64,000 nt of DNA from Kineosporiaceae bacterium SCSIO 59966 (GTDB lineage: Bacteria; Actinomycetota; Actinomycetes; Actinomycetales; SCSIO-59966), in NCBI GenBank assembly GCA_020881835.1, contig CP052876.1:2542001-2606000 (forward strand). Direction: 5' to 3'. Numbering within the stretch: position 1 is the stretch's first letter; each line of letters begins with the position of its first letter. A model generated the notes under the pieces. That model did no database searches. It had not been told where the DNA came from and was given only the letters and a program-made list of their open reading frames with translations. Position numbers and translations under genes: made by a program. Shown one piece after another: positions 17,372 to 25,629 of this stretch.

Positions 17372-18025
17372 GTGCGTGCCCTGCGCGTCGCGCTGCGCCG
17401 TCCCCGGGGGCGTCGGCTGCCGCCTCGTCGCACCGCCCGCGCCCGGCGGCTCGTCGCCGGGCTCCTGCTGGCCGCCGCGGTCGCGGTCGGTGTCGATGCG
17501 CTGGCACCGTCCGCGGACCCGGGCGCACCGGTGGCCGCAACGACCCGGGACCTGCCCGCCGGGCACGTGCTCGCCGCCGCCGACGTGACCACCGTCCGGC
17601 TGCCGGCGGCTGCGGTGCCGGCGGGGGCGCTGGCGCCCGGCCGGGCCCAGGGCGCCCGGCTCAGCGCCGCCGTGCGTGCCGGCGAGGTGCTCACCGACGC
17701 ACGGGTACGTGCCGCGGGGCTGCTCACCGGTGCCCCGCCCGGCAGCTGGGCGGTGCCGGTGCGGGTCGAGGGCGAGGCCCTCGCCCTGGTCTCCCCCGGT
17801 GACCCGGTCGCCGTGCTGGCCGGGGCCGACCTCACCTCACCGGAGGCCCACGGTGAGGTGATCGTCGAGGACGCGACGGTGCTGCACGTCCCGGTGGCGG
17901 ACAGCGGCCTGCTGGGGGCGGAGGACACCGGCCGCACCGTCGTCCTGGCCCTGGACCGCGCGGAGGCGACACGGGTGGCCGCCACTGCGGGACGACGTCC
18001 GCTGCTGCTCGCCGTGCTCCCCTAG
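17372..18025 (+). CDS. SAF-domain exported protein, CpaB/RcpC-like
   Basis: This 217-residue protein has an Arg-rich N-terminus, one membrane segment (LVAGLLLAAAVAVGVDALA) and an SAF domain (TTRDLPAGHVLAAADVTTVRLP, then RAGEVLTDARV). A beta-rich C-terminal region follows. SAF proteins with this topology include CpaB/RcpC of Flp/Tad pilus assembly, but no other pilus genes are nearby, so the role is open. The GTG at 17372 is 7 bases after the mtnP stop, so it is probably cotranscribed with mtnP. Confidence 0.75.
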   Translation: MRALRVALRRPRGRRLPPRRTARARRLVAGLLLAAAVAVGVDALAPSADPGAPVAATTRDLPAGHVLAAADVTTVRLPAAAVPAGALAPGRAQGARLSAAVRAGEVLTDARVRAAGLLTGAPPGSWAVPVRVEGEALALVSPGDPVAVLAGADLTSPEAHGEVIVEDATVLHVPVADSGLLGAEDTGRTVVLALDRAEATRVAATAGRRPLLLAVLP

Positions 18026-18087
18026 CGTGAGCTCCGGCGCCACCGACCGCGGTGGTCCGTCACCAGGGTCACCAGGAGGGAGCGGTC

Positions 18088-18471
18088 ATGCTCAAGGGTT
18101 TCAAGGACTTCCTGCTGCGCGGCAACGTCGTGGACCTCGCCGTCGCGGTCGTCGTCGGGGCGTCCTTCGGCGCCGTCGTCAGCGCGTTCGCCGACGACTT
18201 CATCGGCGGACTGATCGCGGCGCTCGGCGGCGTCCCGGACGTCAGCGACGTGGGCTGGGGCCCGGTCGTCATCGGCACGACGATCACCGCCCTGATCAAC
18301 TTCGTGATCGTCGCGGCGGTGGTCTACTTCGCGGTCGTCGTGCCGGTGAACCGGCTCATGGAGCGCCGGCGGCGCGGCGAGGAGCCCGAGGTCCAGGCGC
18401 CGCCGGAGGACGTCCTGCTGCTCCGGGAGATCCGGGACCTGCTGCGCGCGCGCCAGGGCGACGCACCCTGA
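18088..18471 (+). CDS. mscL: Large-conductance mechanosensitive channel
   Basis: This 127-residue MscL releases solutes on hypo-osmotic shock. It has the N-terminal amphipathic helix MLKGFKDFLLRGNVVDLAVA, TM1 with AVVVGASFGAVVSAFADD, a short periplasmic loop, TM2 (FVIVAAVVYFAVVVPVNRLM) and a charged C-terminal helix (EDVLLLREIRDLLRAR). The ATG is preceded by AGGAGGGAG. The mycobacterial mscL is in the same neighbourhood as the FmdB and cyclo-ligase genes. Confidence 0.96.
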   Translation: MLKGFKDFLLRGNVVDLAVAVVVGASFGAVVSAFADDFIGGLIAALGGVPDVSDVGWGPVVIGTTITALINFVIVAAVVYFAVVVPVNRLMERRRRGEEPEVQAPPEDVLLLREIRDLLRARQGDAP

Positions 18472-18486
18472 CCTCTCATCAGTGCG

Positions 18487-18642
18487 TCACCAGTGCGGCG
18501 GCCGCTCCCGCAGGATGCGGTCGTCGTCCTCGGGGTCGGGGGGCTCACCCCAGCCCTCGTCCCGGTCGTCGTCGGCACGCTCCGGCAGCATCGGCTCGTC
18601 GCCCTCGCCGCGCCCACCCCCACGCCCCTCCTCGGTGATCAT
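18487..18642 (-). CDS. Small acidic hypothetical protein with RERPPHW tail
   Basis: An unassigned 51-residue ORF. The last ~34 residues (from MLPERADDDRDEGWGE, start at 18591) are rich in Asp/Glu and end in DDDRILRERPPHW, a pattern I associate with small hypothetical proteins in other actinobacteria. The longer start at 18642 uses the ATG inside the 23-bp dispersed repeat, so the repeat has abutted or modified the 5' end. The true start could be 18591. No function is known. Confidence 0.5.
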   Translation of the reverse strand: MITEEGRGGGRGEGDEPMLPERADDDRDEGWGEPPDPEDDDRILRERPPHW

Positions 18643-18722
18643 GCAATCCCGCCACCCTCCGCCTGCCCACCCTCGGTGATCAGCCGACATCCCCTCGTCG
18701 TGATCATGCAATCCCGCCACCC
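18635..18722 (+). repeat. Two copies of the dispersed 23-bp repeat
   Basis: Copies at 18635-18657 and 18700-18722 carry the core TGATCATGCAATCCCGCC, both in plus orientation, 65 bp apart. A fragment CCTCGGTGATCA also occurs at 18671-18682. The second copy runs into the end of the helicase-like gene and supplies its stop codon on the minus strand. This is one of nine clusters in the window (16 copies in all). Confidence 0.95.
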
Positions 18723-21700
18723 TCGGTGCCGAGCACCCGGTCCACCTGGGCCTCGGGGTCGGTGAACAGCCCCACGGCGCCGACCCGCACGACCCGCCAG
18801 CCGAACCGGCGCAGCTGGTCCGGCAGCAGCAGGTGACGGACGACGAGGGCGTCGCTGAGGGCCTCCTCCGGTGCGTCCGCCGGGTGCAGGTCGGTGACCA
18901 CCGCGGTCGGCCGCTCGCCGTCGGCGTCGACGACCAGGTCCGGGACGCCGCCGGGCCCGACCCGGGCGTCGTGGCCGCGGGCGGCGAGCCGGTCGGCGAG
19001 ATCGGCGAGCAGGGGGTCGGCGAGCAGAGGGTCGGCGAGCTGGTGCCCGCTGGCCGCCGCCCCGTCGTCCGGCGCCTCTGACGCCTCCAGCGCCTCGAGC
19101 AGCGACCGCAGGCCCCGCGCGCCCGGCGTCCGGAGCCGGTCGGGGTCCAGGTCGGCGGCGGTGAGACAGGAGACGACGGTCAGGTGCCGCCGGGCCCGGC
19201 TGGCGACGACGGCGAGCCGCCGGTCACCACCGTCGGCGTCCAGCCGGCCGAACCGGTGCAGCACCCGCCCGTGCGGCGTCCGGGCGAACCCGACGCTCAG
19301 CACGACCGAGTCCCGGACGGCGTCCTCGCAGCGGTCGGTGTCGGTGACGACGAACGGCTCCCGGGTCTGCGCGGCCAGCCAACGGGCGACGTCCGGGTGG
19401 TCGGGCAGGTCGGCGCGCAGGGCGTCGGCGACGCGCCGGGCGTGCCGCGGGCCGAGGGTCAGCACGGCGAGGGACTCCTGCGGCCGGGTCCGGGCGTGCT
19501 CGAGCACGAGCGCGACGACGCGGTCGACCTCGGCCTGGACGCTCTCCACCCCGCCGTCGGCGTCCGGGGACCCCACGCCGTCCGGCACGAGCACGAGGTC
19601 CGCGGAGGCAAGCCGCGGCGGTGCCGGGACCCGCGCCGTCGCCGGGACGTCCCCTCCGCGGGGGCGGACGGCGTCCGCGACCCGGACGACGGCGGCCGGC
19701 ATCCGGTGCTGGTGGCGCAGCCGGTGGGTCGGCAGGACGTCGGCGAGCAGGTCCAGGACGCCGGGTCGCGGTGGGGCGTCCACCGCCGGCGCTGCCGTGC
19801 GGCTCGGGTTCTCCCCGGCGACGACCACCGGCGCCGGGGGCAGTCCTGCGGGGTCGCCGAGGACGACGACCTGCGGCGCCCGGGCCAGGGCGAGGACGGC
19901 CTCGGCGGTCCCGACCCGGTGCCCACCGGCGAGGACGACGACGTCGAACCGGGCGTCTGCGCCGACTTCCTGGGGCAGGGCCATCGGGGTCGTGGCCACG
20001 ACGGGTGCAGCACCGGCGACCGCGACGGCGTCGCGCACCGAGCGGACCACGGCGCCCTGCCGCCGCAGCTCCGCCGACCGGACGGCCTCCAGCGCGGCTG
20101 CGTGCGCGGCCGCGTCGGCGGCGGCCAGGTCCGGGTCACCGGCGAGCAGCAGCTGCAGCAGCGACCGCCACCAGGCCAGGTCGAGCTCGGCAGCCACGGT
20201 CTGCGCGGGGGCGGCGCGGGCGATGAGGTCGGCGACCAGCGGCTCCAGGCCGAGGTCCCCCAGAGCGTCCAGGGCGGCGGTGCGCCGCGCCACCAGCGGC
20301 ACGTCGCCGGCGTCGGCGGCGAGGCGCTCGAGACGGCGCTGCAGGTCAGCGAGCGGGACGTCGAGCAGCCGCCCGCCCTCCTCGGTCCCGGCCAGGACGG
20401 TCTCCAGCCGGCGCAGCTGCTCGACGACGGCGGCATGCACGGCGTCCACCTCGGCGAGCCCGAACGGCACCCGGGGCCAGCCGCCGCCGCGGGAGGCCCG
20501 CTGCCACTGCTCGCGCTGGGCCTGGGCGGCGACGAGCGCCGCATGCAGGTCGGGCACGGCGACGCCGGGCCGGACCAGCTCACGGGCCTGCTTCTCCCAG
20601 CGCCGCCGCTGCAGGACGCCCATCTGGATGCCGTGCTCGGCGCGCCACCGGGACGACGCGGTCGCGGCCACCATCTGGGTGACCGGCCGCTCGTAGACGG
20701 CGGGAGTGAAGAGGTCCAGGGTGTCCCGGACGCCGAGCAGCAGCTCCAGCTGGTCGCTCCAGGCGCCGACGCTGCCGGCCGGGGCCAGCCCGGCGTCCGC
20801 GGCGACCCGGTCCATCGCCGCGCGCAGGGCGGGCAGCCGCTGCTCGGCGAGGTCCCGGACGACGGTCAGGACCTGGTCGGCCTCGGCGTCGTCGGTGAGC
20901 CGGGCGCCGTACCAGGGGCTGCTGCGGGCGGACCGCTCGAAGACACCCAGGTCGGCGGCCTCCCGCAGGGCCGCGGCCGCCCGGGCCCGGGCCGGCTCGT
21001 CGAGGCGGCGCAGCACAGGCTCCTGGAGCTGGACGGTGGTCCGCGGCGCCGGCCGGCGCGCGGTGAGGGCGGTCAGCTCGTGCAGGGCCTGCAGGGCGCT
21101 GACCCCCCACGGGTCCCGTCGCGCGTGCAGGGCCCGGTGCTGGCGGCGCAGCAGGGCCATCGGGTCCCCGGCGTGACCGCTGCGCGGCTCCTGCGCGGCG
21201 CCGGACGCCGGCGGCGGTGGGGCGACGTCGCCGGGGACCTGGACGACGTCCTGCAGACCGACCGCGGCGAGCCGGGCCACGACGTCGGCGAGCTCGGTCC
21301 GCTGCGCGGCGACGAGGAGCACCCGCCGCCGGCCAACGGCCAGCGCGGCCAGCAGACCGGCCAACAGCTGGGTGGCACCGGTGCCCGGCGGGGTCTCCAC
21401 CCGCACCGACCGCCCCGACACGACGGCCTGCAGGACGGCGCGCTGGTCGGCGTCCAGGGGCAGGGCGCGGACGTCGTCCGTGCCGTCGGCCACCCGCGGG
21501 CCGCGGGACCTCGCCGCGGCGGCCAGCCGGCTGCGCGCCTCGGTGTCGCCGGCGAGCGCGGCGACGACGTCGTGGCCGGCCAGTCCCGGCGCCAGTCGGT
21601 CGAGCTCGGCGACGAGGGCGGGGGCCAGGTCGACGAACGTGCCGACGACGAGCCGCTGCCGCACGACCAGACCCGGCAGGCCGCCAGCGACGTCGGCGAG

Positions 21701-22327
21701 CCGGTCGAACGCCGGGGTGGGGTCGAATCCGGGCCCGCGGGTGGCCAGGGCCTCCAGCTCCCGCGGGTCCAGCGGGCGACCGGCCGCGGCGAGCAGTCGG
21801 ACGAGCGCCGGGTTCGTGCGCACGGGTCCGCCCAGGGAGAGGTCGTAGTCGCTCTGCCCCACCCCACGGGGCCGCAGGGTGAGCGGCCGCAGCAGAACGG
21901 GTCCGGTCACGGTGTCGTCCCCGTCGCGCCAGCTGACCATGCCGACGGCGAGGTGCGCGGCGCGCAGCCCGTGCTCGTCGGCCAGGGCGGTCGCGGCCAG
22001 TCGGACGGCGCGGGCCCGGCGGCGCGCGTCGGACAGCGCGGCCGGCTCACGGAACAGGCTGGACAGCAGCGTCGGGCGACCGGCGAGGAACCCCGCCAGG
22101 CCGGAGGGGTGCGCGCTGCCCAGGTCCAGCGTGCCGTCGGGTAGGTCGCGGTAACGGGTCAGCGGGTCCGTGCCGCCGACGGCGGCCAGGTCGGCCCGCC
22201 ACGAGGCGACCGCGCCCGCCAGCCCGGTGACCGCGCCCGCCTGCCCGGCGGCAGGCGCCCGGTCAGCAGCGGGAGCCGCCGTCGGCTGCGGCGCGGCGGC
22301 CTGGGTCGGCTGCGGGCTGTCGGGCAT
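18704..22327 (-). CDS. SF1 helicase-like protein with degenerate ATPase motifs and C-terminal REase-like domain
   Basis: A 1207-residue protein. The middle and C-terminal parts follow the order of DNA2/UPF1-like SF1 helicases, but key residues are missing. The Walker A region reads ETPPGTGATQLL (no lysine). The Walker B region reads VVVLAGGHRVG with no DE pair, followed by VVVLGDPAGLPP. The late motif region reads DSVVLSVGFARTPHGRVLHRFG and RLAVVASRARRHL. The last ~100 residues (LAARGHDARVGPGGVPDLVVDADG) resemble the PD-(D/E)xK-like domain often fused to such proteins. ATP hydrolysis is therefore doubtful. The ATG follows TAGCGT by 6 bases. The final GGGIA and stop are encoded by the 23-bp repeat. 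Confidence 0.8.
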   Translation of the reverse strand: MPDSPQPTQAAAPQPTAAPAADRAPAAGQAGAVTGLAGAVASWRADLAAVGGTDPLTRYRDLPDGTLDLGSAHPSGLAGFLAGRPTLLSSLFREPAALSDARRRARAVRLAATALADEHGLRAAHLAVGMVSWRDGDDTVTGPVLLRPLTLRPRGVGQSDYDLSLGGPVRTNPALVRLLAAAGRPLDPRELEALATRGPGFDPTPAFDRLADVAGGLPGLVVRQRLVVGTFVDLAPALVAELDRLAPGLAGHDVVAALAGDTEARSRLAAAARSRGPRVADGTDDVRALPLDADQRAVLQAVVSGRSVRVETPPGTGATQLLAGLLAALAVGRRRVLLVAAQRTELADVVARLAAVGLQDVVQVPGDVAPPPPASGAAQEPRSGHAGDPMALLRRQHRALHARRDPWGVSALQALHELTALTARRPAPRTTVQLQEPVLRRLDEPARARAAAALREAADLGVFERSARSSPWYGARLTDDAEADQVLTVVRDLAEQRLPALRAAMDRVAADAGLAPAGSVGAWSDQLELLLGVRDTLDLFTPAVYERPVTQMVAATASSRWRAEHGIQMGVLQRRRWEKQARELVRPGVAVPDLHAALVAAQAQREQWQRASRGGGWPRVPFGLAEVDAVHAAVVEQLRRLETVLAGTEEGGRLLDVPLADLQRRLERLAADAGDVPLVARRTAALDALGDLGLEPLVADLIARAAPAQTVAAELDLAWWRSLLQLLLAGDPDLAAADAAAHAAALEAVRSAELRRQGAVVRSVRDAVAVAGAAPVVATTPMALPQEVGADARFDVVVLAGGHRVGTAEAVLALARAPQVVVLGDPAGLPPAPVVVAGENPSRTAAPAVDAPPRPGVLDLLADVLPTHRLRHQHRMPAAVVRVADAVRPRGGDVPATARVPAPPRLASADLVLVPDGVGSPDADGGVESVQAEVDRVVALVLEHARTRPQESLAVLTLGPRHARRVADALRADLPDHPDVARWLAAQTREPFVVTDTDRCEDAVRDSVVLSVGFARTPHGRVLHRFGRLDADGGDRRLAVVASRARRHLTVVSCLTAADLDPDRLRTPGARGLRSLLEALEASEAPDDGAAASGHQLADPLLADPLLADLADRLAARGHDARVGPGGVPDLVVDADGERPTAVVTDLHPADAPEEALSDALVVRHLLLPDQLRRFGWRVVRVGAVGLFTDPEAQVDRVLGTEGGGIA

Positions 22328-22419
22328 GCGGCAACGCTAACCGGCGCGGCGCCGTCCGGGCCCACCTGGCTCACTGCGGTGGGAGTGCCTGAACGGGTTG
22401 GGCTGCCTAGCCTGCGCAG

Positions 22420-23607
22420 ATGGCCCCGTCGCGTGTCCTCGTCCTCGTGCTGGCCGGCGGCGCCGGCAGCCGGCTGGAGCTGCTCACGGAGCGCCGCGCC
22501 AAGCCGGCGGTGCCCTTCGGCGGCAGCTACCGGCTCATCGACTTCCCGCTGAGCAGCTGCCGTCACAGTGGGATGCCGGAGGTGTGGATCGCCCAGCAGC
22601 AGCATCCGGTGTCGCTGGCGGAGGCACTCGTCAACGGCCGCCCGTGGGACCTCGACCGGACCACGGGTGGTCTGGTGCTGCTGCCGCCGGCCCGGGGTGC
22701 GCAGCGGGAGGGGTGGCACCACGGGACGGCGGACGCGCTGTGGAAGCACGCGCCGCTCGTCCGTGAGGCCGCACCGGAGGCGCTCGTCGTGCTGAGCGCC
22801 GACGCGGTGTACCGGATGGACTACGACGAGGTGGTACGTGGCCACCTGGACTCCGAGGCCGCGGTGACGATGGTGACCACGACGGTCGACCGGGACGAGG
22901 CCTCCCGGTACGGGGTGGTCGTCACCGACCGCCAGGGCCGGGTGCGCGACTACGCCTACAAGCCCGACCGGACGGCGTCCGGGCAGGTGACGACCGAGGT
23001 GTTCGTCCTCGACCCGGTACGGGTGCTGGACGAGCTGGACGCCGTCGCCGCCGACGTCGGGGAGGACCCTGAGCAGATCGGCGACCTCGGGGACCACCTG
23101 CTGCCGCGGCTCGTGGCGGCCGGGGAGGCGCGGGTGCACCGTTTCGGTGGCTACTGGCGGGACGTGGGCACCGTGGAGGCGTACTGGTCCGCGCACATGG
23201 ACCTGCTCGGCCCGCGACCGGCGTTCGACCTCGACGACCCCGACTGGCCGATCCTCACCCGGGGGGCGCGGACGCCGCCGGCGCGGCTGGCGCGCACAGC
23301 CGCCGTCGCGGACTCGCTCGTCGCAGGCGGGGCAGTGGTCGCCGGAGAGGTGGACCGGTCGGTGGTGTCCGCGGGCGCCGTCGTGGAACGTAGTGCAGTT
23401 GTGCGGCGCTCCGTGCTGCTGCCCGGTGCCGTCGTCCGCTCGGGCGCCGTCGTCGACTCCGGGACGACGGTGGGACGGGGCTGCCGGGTCGGTGGGCCAC
23501 GCGGGGACGTCGCGCTGGCCGGCGGGGGCGCGGCGATGCGCCGCGGCACCGAGGTGCCTCCCGCGGGCCGCTGGCCGCAGCGCCGCCGACCCGATGGCGG
23601 GCACTAG
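22420..23607 (+). CDS. GlgC-like glucose-1-phosphate nucleotidyltransferase
   Basis: This 395-residue sugar-nucleotide pyrophosphorylase of the ADP-glucose type has LVLAGGAGSRLELLTERRAKPAVPFGG (nucleotide loop), YRLIDFPLSSC, WHHGTADALWKH, LSADAVYRMDY and GYWRDVGTVEAYWSAHMDLL. A C-terminal left-handed helix region has repeated V-S/A-G-A-V hexads. It is divergent from canonical GlgC in the allosteric region, so it may be a paralogue. The ATG lies 6 bases after TAGCCT (22408-22413) without a Shine-Dalgarno (leaderless). It is divergent from the helicase-like gene. Confidence 0.82.
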   Translation: MAPSRVLVLVLAGGAGSRLELLTERRAKPAVPFGGSYRLIDFPLSSCRHSGMPEVWIAQQQHPVSLAEALVNGRPWDLDRTTGGLVLLPPARGAQREGWHHGTADALWKHAPLVREAAPEALVVLSADAVYRMDYDEVVRGHLDSEAAVTMVTTTVDRDEASRYGVVVTDRQGRVRDYAYKPDRTASGQVTTEVFVLDPVRVLDELDAVAADVGEDPEQIGDLGDHLLPRLVAAGEARVHRFGGYWRDVGTVEAYWSAHMDLLGPRPAFDLDDPDWPILTRGARTPPARLARTAAVADSLVAGGAVVAGEVDRSVVSAGAVVERSAVVRRSVLLPGAVVRSGAVVDSGTTVGRGCRVGGPRGDVALAGGGAAMRRGTEVPPAGRWPQRRRPDGGH

Positions 23608-23720
23608 CGCTTCTCTCCTCACCCCTTCCCACGTCGTGCGGGCATGCCGTGGCCCGGGGACGCGGATCTGCGAGGATGTCGCCGCCACCAGGCTCCCGGC
23701 CCACAACGACGGCCGGGCAC

Positions 23721-23793
23721 GCCCCCGTAGCTCAGGGGATAGAGCAACGGTTTCCTAAACCGTGTGTCGCAGGTTCGAATCCTGCCGGGGGCA
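23721..23793 (+). tRNA. tRNA-Arg (anticodon CCT)
   Basis: A 73-nt cloverleaf with acceptor stem GCCCCCG/CGGGGGC, D-arm GCTCAGGGGATAGAGC, anticodon stem ACGGT/ACCGT with loop TTCCTAA (anticodon CCT, codon AGG), T-arm CAGGTTCGAATCCTG and discriminator A. CCA is not encoded. Confidence 0.95.
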
Positions 23794-23892
23794 CGGGTCG
23801 CTCCGTCGACGCAGGGCCAGCGTGCCCCGTGGCGCACCGGTTCGTCGCCGGCGCCGGTCGCAGAACCCGGCCCCGACCAGCGGCCGGAGCCG

Positions 23893-24009
23893 TCACGTGC
23901 CGCCGCCGTCCCGTCTGGACGACCACCAGTAGTGCACCGCAGCAGCGGTGAACCCACCCCAGAGCAGCACCGCCCCGATCAGGAGCATCGCGATCGCGGA
24001 CCCGTCCAC
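23893..24009 (-). CDS. metS: Methionine/alanine importer small subunit MetS
   Basis: A 38-residue single-pass membrane peptide (VDGSAIAMLLIGAVLLWGGF...). The WGG and the following Ala-rich helix with an Arg-rich end match the MetS microprotein that accompanies MetP in Corynebacterium and other actinobacteria. It starts at GTG 24009, 3 bases after the metP stop. MetS is required with MetP for methionine and alanine uptake in C. glutamicum. Confidence 0.85.
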   Translation of the reverse strand: MDGSAIAMLLIGAVLLWGGFTAAAVHYWWSSRRDGGGT

Positions 24010-24012
24010 GGC

Positions 24013-25542
24013 TCAGCCCTCCAGCCTCATCTCGCGGTCCTTGCGGATCTGGCTGAGCAGCAGCGCGATGACCAGGGTGAGCGCCACCACGCCCCAGCCC
24101 ACGACCAGCAGCCCACTCGCTGGGTAGCCGGCGTACGGCTCGTTGACCTCGGTCCAGACGTTGTAGACGGTCATAGAGCCGAGCAGCACCGGCGTTATCA
24201 CAGCGAGCGACACGGTCCACCACGCCCCGACCCGGATGTACGAGATCTCGTTGACGTGCCGGCGCAGCGCGGCCAGCTCCCGGCCCACCCAGGCGACGAG
24301 CACCACCTCGAGCAGCCCGGACACCACCAGACCGAAGTTGTTGAGGAAGCGGTCGGCGGTGTCGAGGTAGAACAGCCCGCCGCGCGTGGTGTAGACGAGG
24401 CTGACGGCGAAGGCGGCGCCGCACAGGATGTTCACCGCCGCCGTCCGGGACAGGTGGAACTTCTCCCGAACCGCCGCGATGCCGGGCTCGAGGATGGACA
24501 CCATGGAGGTGAGACCGGCGAAGAACAAGGTCAGGAAGAACACGATCCCGATGACGCTGTTGAGCCCTGGGAGCGTGTTGATGATCTGAGGGAAGGCGAT
24601 GAACGCCAGCCCCACGCCCCCGCTACCGGCGACGTCGGTGACCGCCGACCCGGACGCTGCGGCGAGGAAGCCGAGGACCGAGAACACGCCGATGGCGGCG
24701 AGGAACTCGAAGCTCGAGTTGGCCAGACCGACGACGAACGCGCTGTTCGACAGGTCGGTGCGCCGTGGCAGGTAGCTCGCGTACGCAATCATGATCGAGA
24801 ACGCGATGCTCATGGAGAAGAACACCTGGCCGTACGCAGCGATCCACACGCCCGGGTCGGCGAGCGCCCCGAAGTCCGGAGTGAAGAGCACGTTGAGGCC
24901 TTCGCCTGCCCCCTCCAGGGTGACACCACGGATCACGAGGACGAGCAGCAGGATGACGAGGAGCGGCATGAGCACGCGGGACGCCCGTTCGATCCCGCGC
25001 CGCACGCCACCTCGCAGGATGGTGTAGATCATCGCCCAGGCGATAAGCACGGGGACCAGGACCGCCACGACCGGGCCACCGACCTGCCAGAACCCCTCTG
25101 GCGCCCCACCCTCGGAGGTCTGCAGGAAGTCACCGATGAAGAACGCGGCGGTGTCCTCACCCCACTGCTGGCCGACCGAGTACCACACGAACGCAAGGCA
25201 CCAGCCGAGGATGACGACGTAGTAGGTGGCGATGAAGAACGCGACTGTGACCTGCCACCAGCCGAGCCACTCCCACCCGCGACGCACCTGTCGGAAGGCG
25301 TGCGGCGCGCTGGACCGGTGCAGGTGCCCGAGGGCGTACTCCAAGATGAGGATCGGCAGCGCCGCCGTAAGAATGGCGACGAAGTACGGGATAAGGAATG
25401 CGCCGCCACCGTTCTCGTACACGACGTACGGGAACCGCCAGATGTTGCCCAGCCCGATGGCCGACCCCATGGCGGCCAGCAGGAAGCCGACCTTGGTCGC
25501 CCACTGGTCCCGGCCCACCGCCTCCCTCTGCGACGTCCCCAT
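24013..25542 (-). CDS. metP: Sodium-dependent methionine/alanine transporter MetP (NSS family)
   Basis: This 509-residue neurotransmitter:sodium symporter family protein has about 11-12 membrane segments. The N-terminal GSAIGLGNIWRFPYVVYENG is the hallmark sodium/substrate site in TM1, with FFSMSIAFSIMIAYASYLPR in TM6 and SMVSILEPGIAA in TM8. The start at ATG 25542 puts the charged GRDQWATKVGF just before TM1; the upstream extension lacks family similarity. metS follows directly. The pair imports methionine and alanine in C. glutamicum; the substrate here is inferred from that pairing. Confidence 0.9.
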   Translation of the reverse strand: MGTSQREAVGRDQWATKVGFLLAAMGSAIGLGNIWRFPYVVYENGGGAFLIPYFVAILTAALPILILEYALGHLHRSSAPHAFRQVRRGWEWLGWWQVTVAFFIATYYVVILGWCLAFVWYSVGQQWGEDTAAFFIGDFLQTSEGGAPEGFWQVGGPVVAVLVPVLIAWAMIYTILRGGVRRGIERASRVLMPLLVILLLVLVIRGVTLEGAGEGLNVLFTPDFGALADPGVWIAAYGQVFFSMSIAFSIMIAYASYLPRRTDLSNSAFVVGLANSSFEFLAAIGVFSVLGFLAAASGSAVTDVAGSGGVGLAFIAFPQIINTLPGLNSVIGIVFFLTLFFAGLTSMVSILEPGIAAVREKFHLSRTAAVNILCGAAFAVSLVYTTRGGLFYLDTADRFLNNFGLVVSGLLEVVLVAWVGRELAALRRHVNEISYIRVGAWWTVSLAVITPVLLGSMTVYNVWTEVNEPYAGYPASGLLVVGWGVVALTLVIALLLSQIRKDREMRLEG

Positions 25543-25629
25543 GGGTCTACCGTGGTCCGTCGCTGCCGTCAGGTCAACGACCCGGGTGTCATCCTGCCGG
25601 TATCGTCCCACCGGCGTCGGGACCGGCGG

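Noticed and set aside
19184-22144. Plus-strand open frame of 986 codons
   Set aside because: It is antisense to the helicase-like gene, with Gly/Arg/Gln-rich shadow composition typical of GC-rich DNA; no domain is recognisable.
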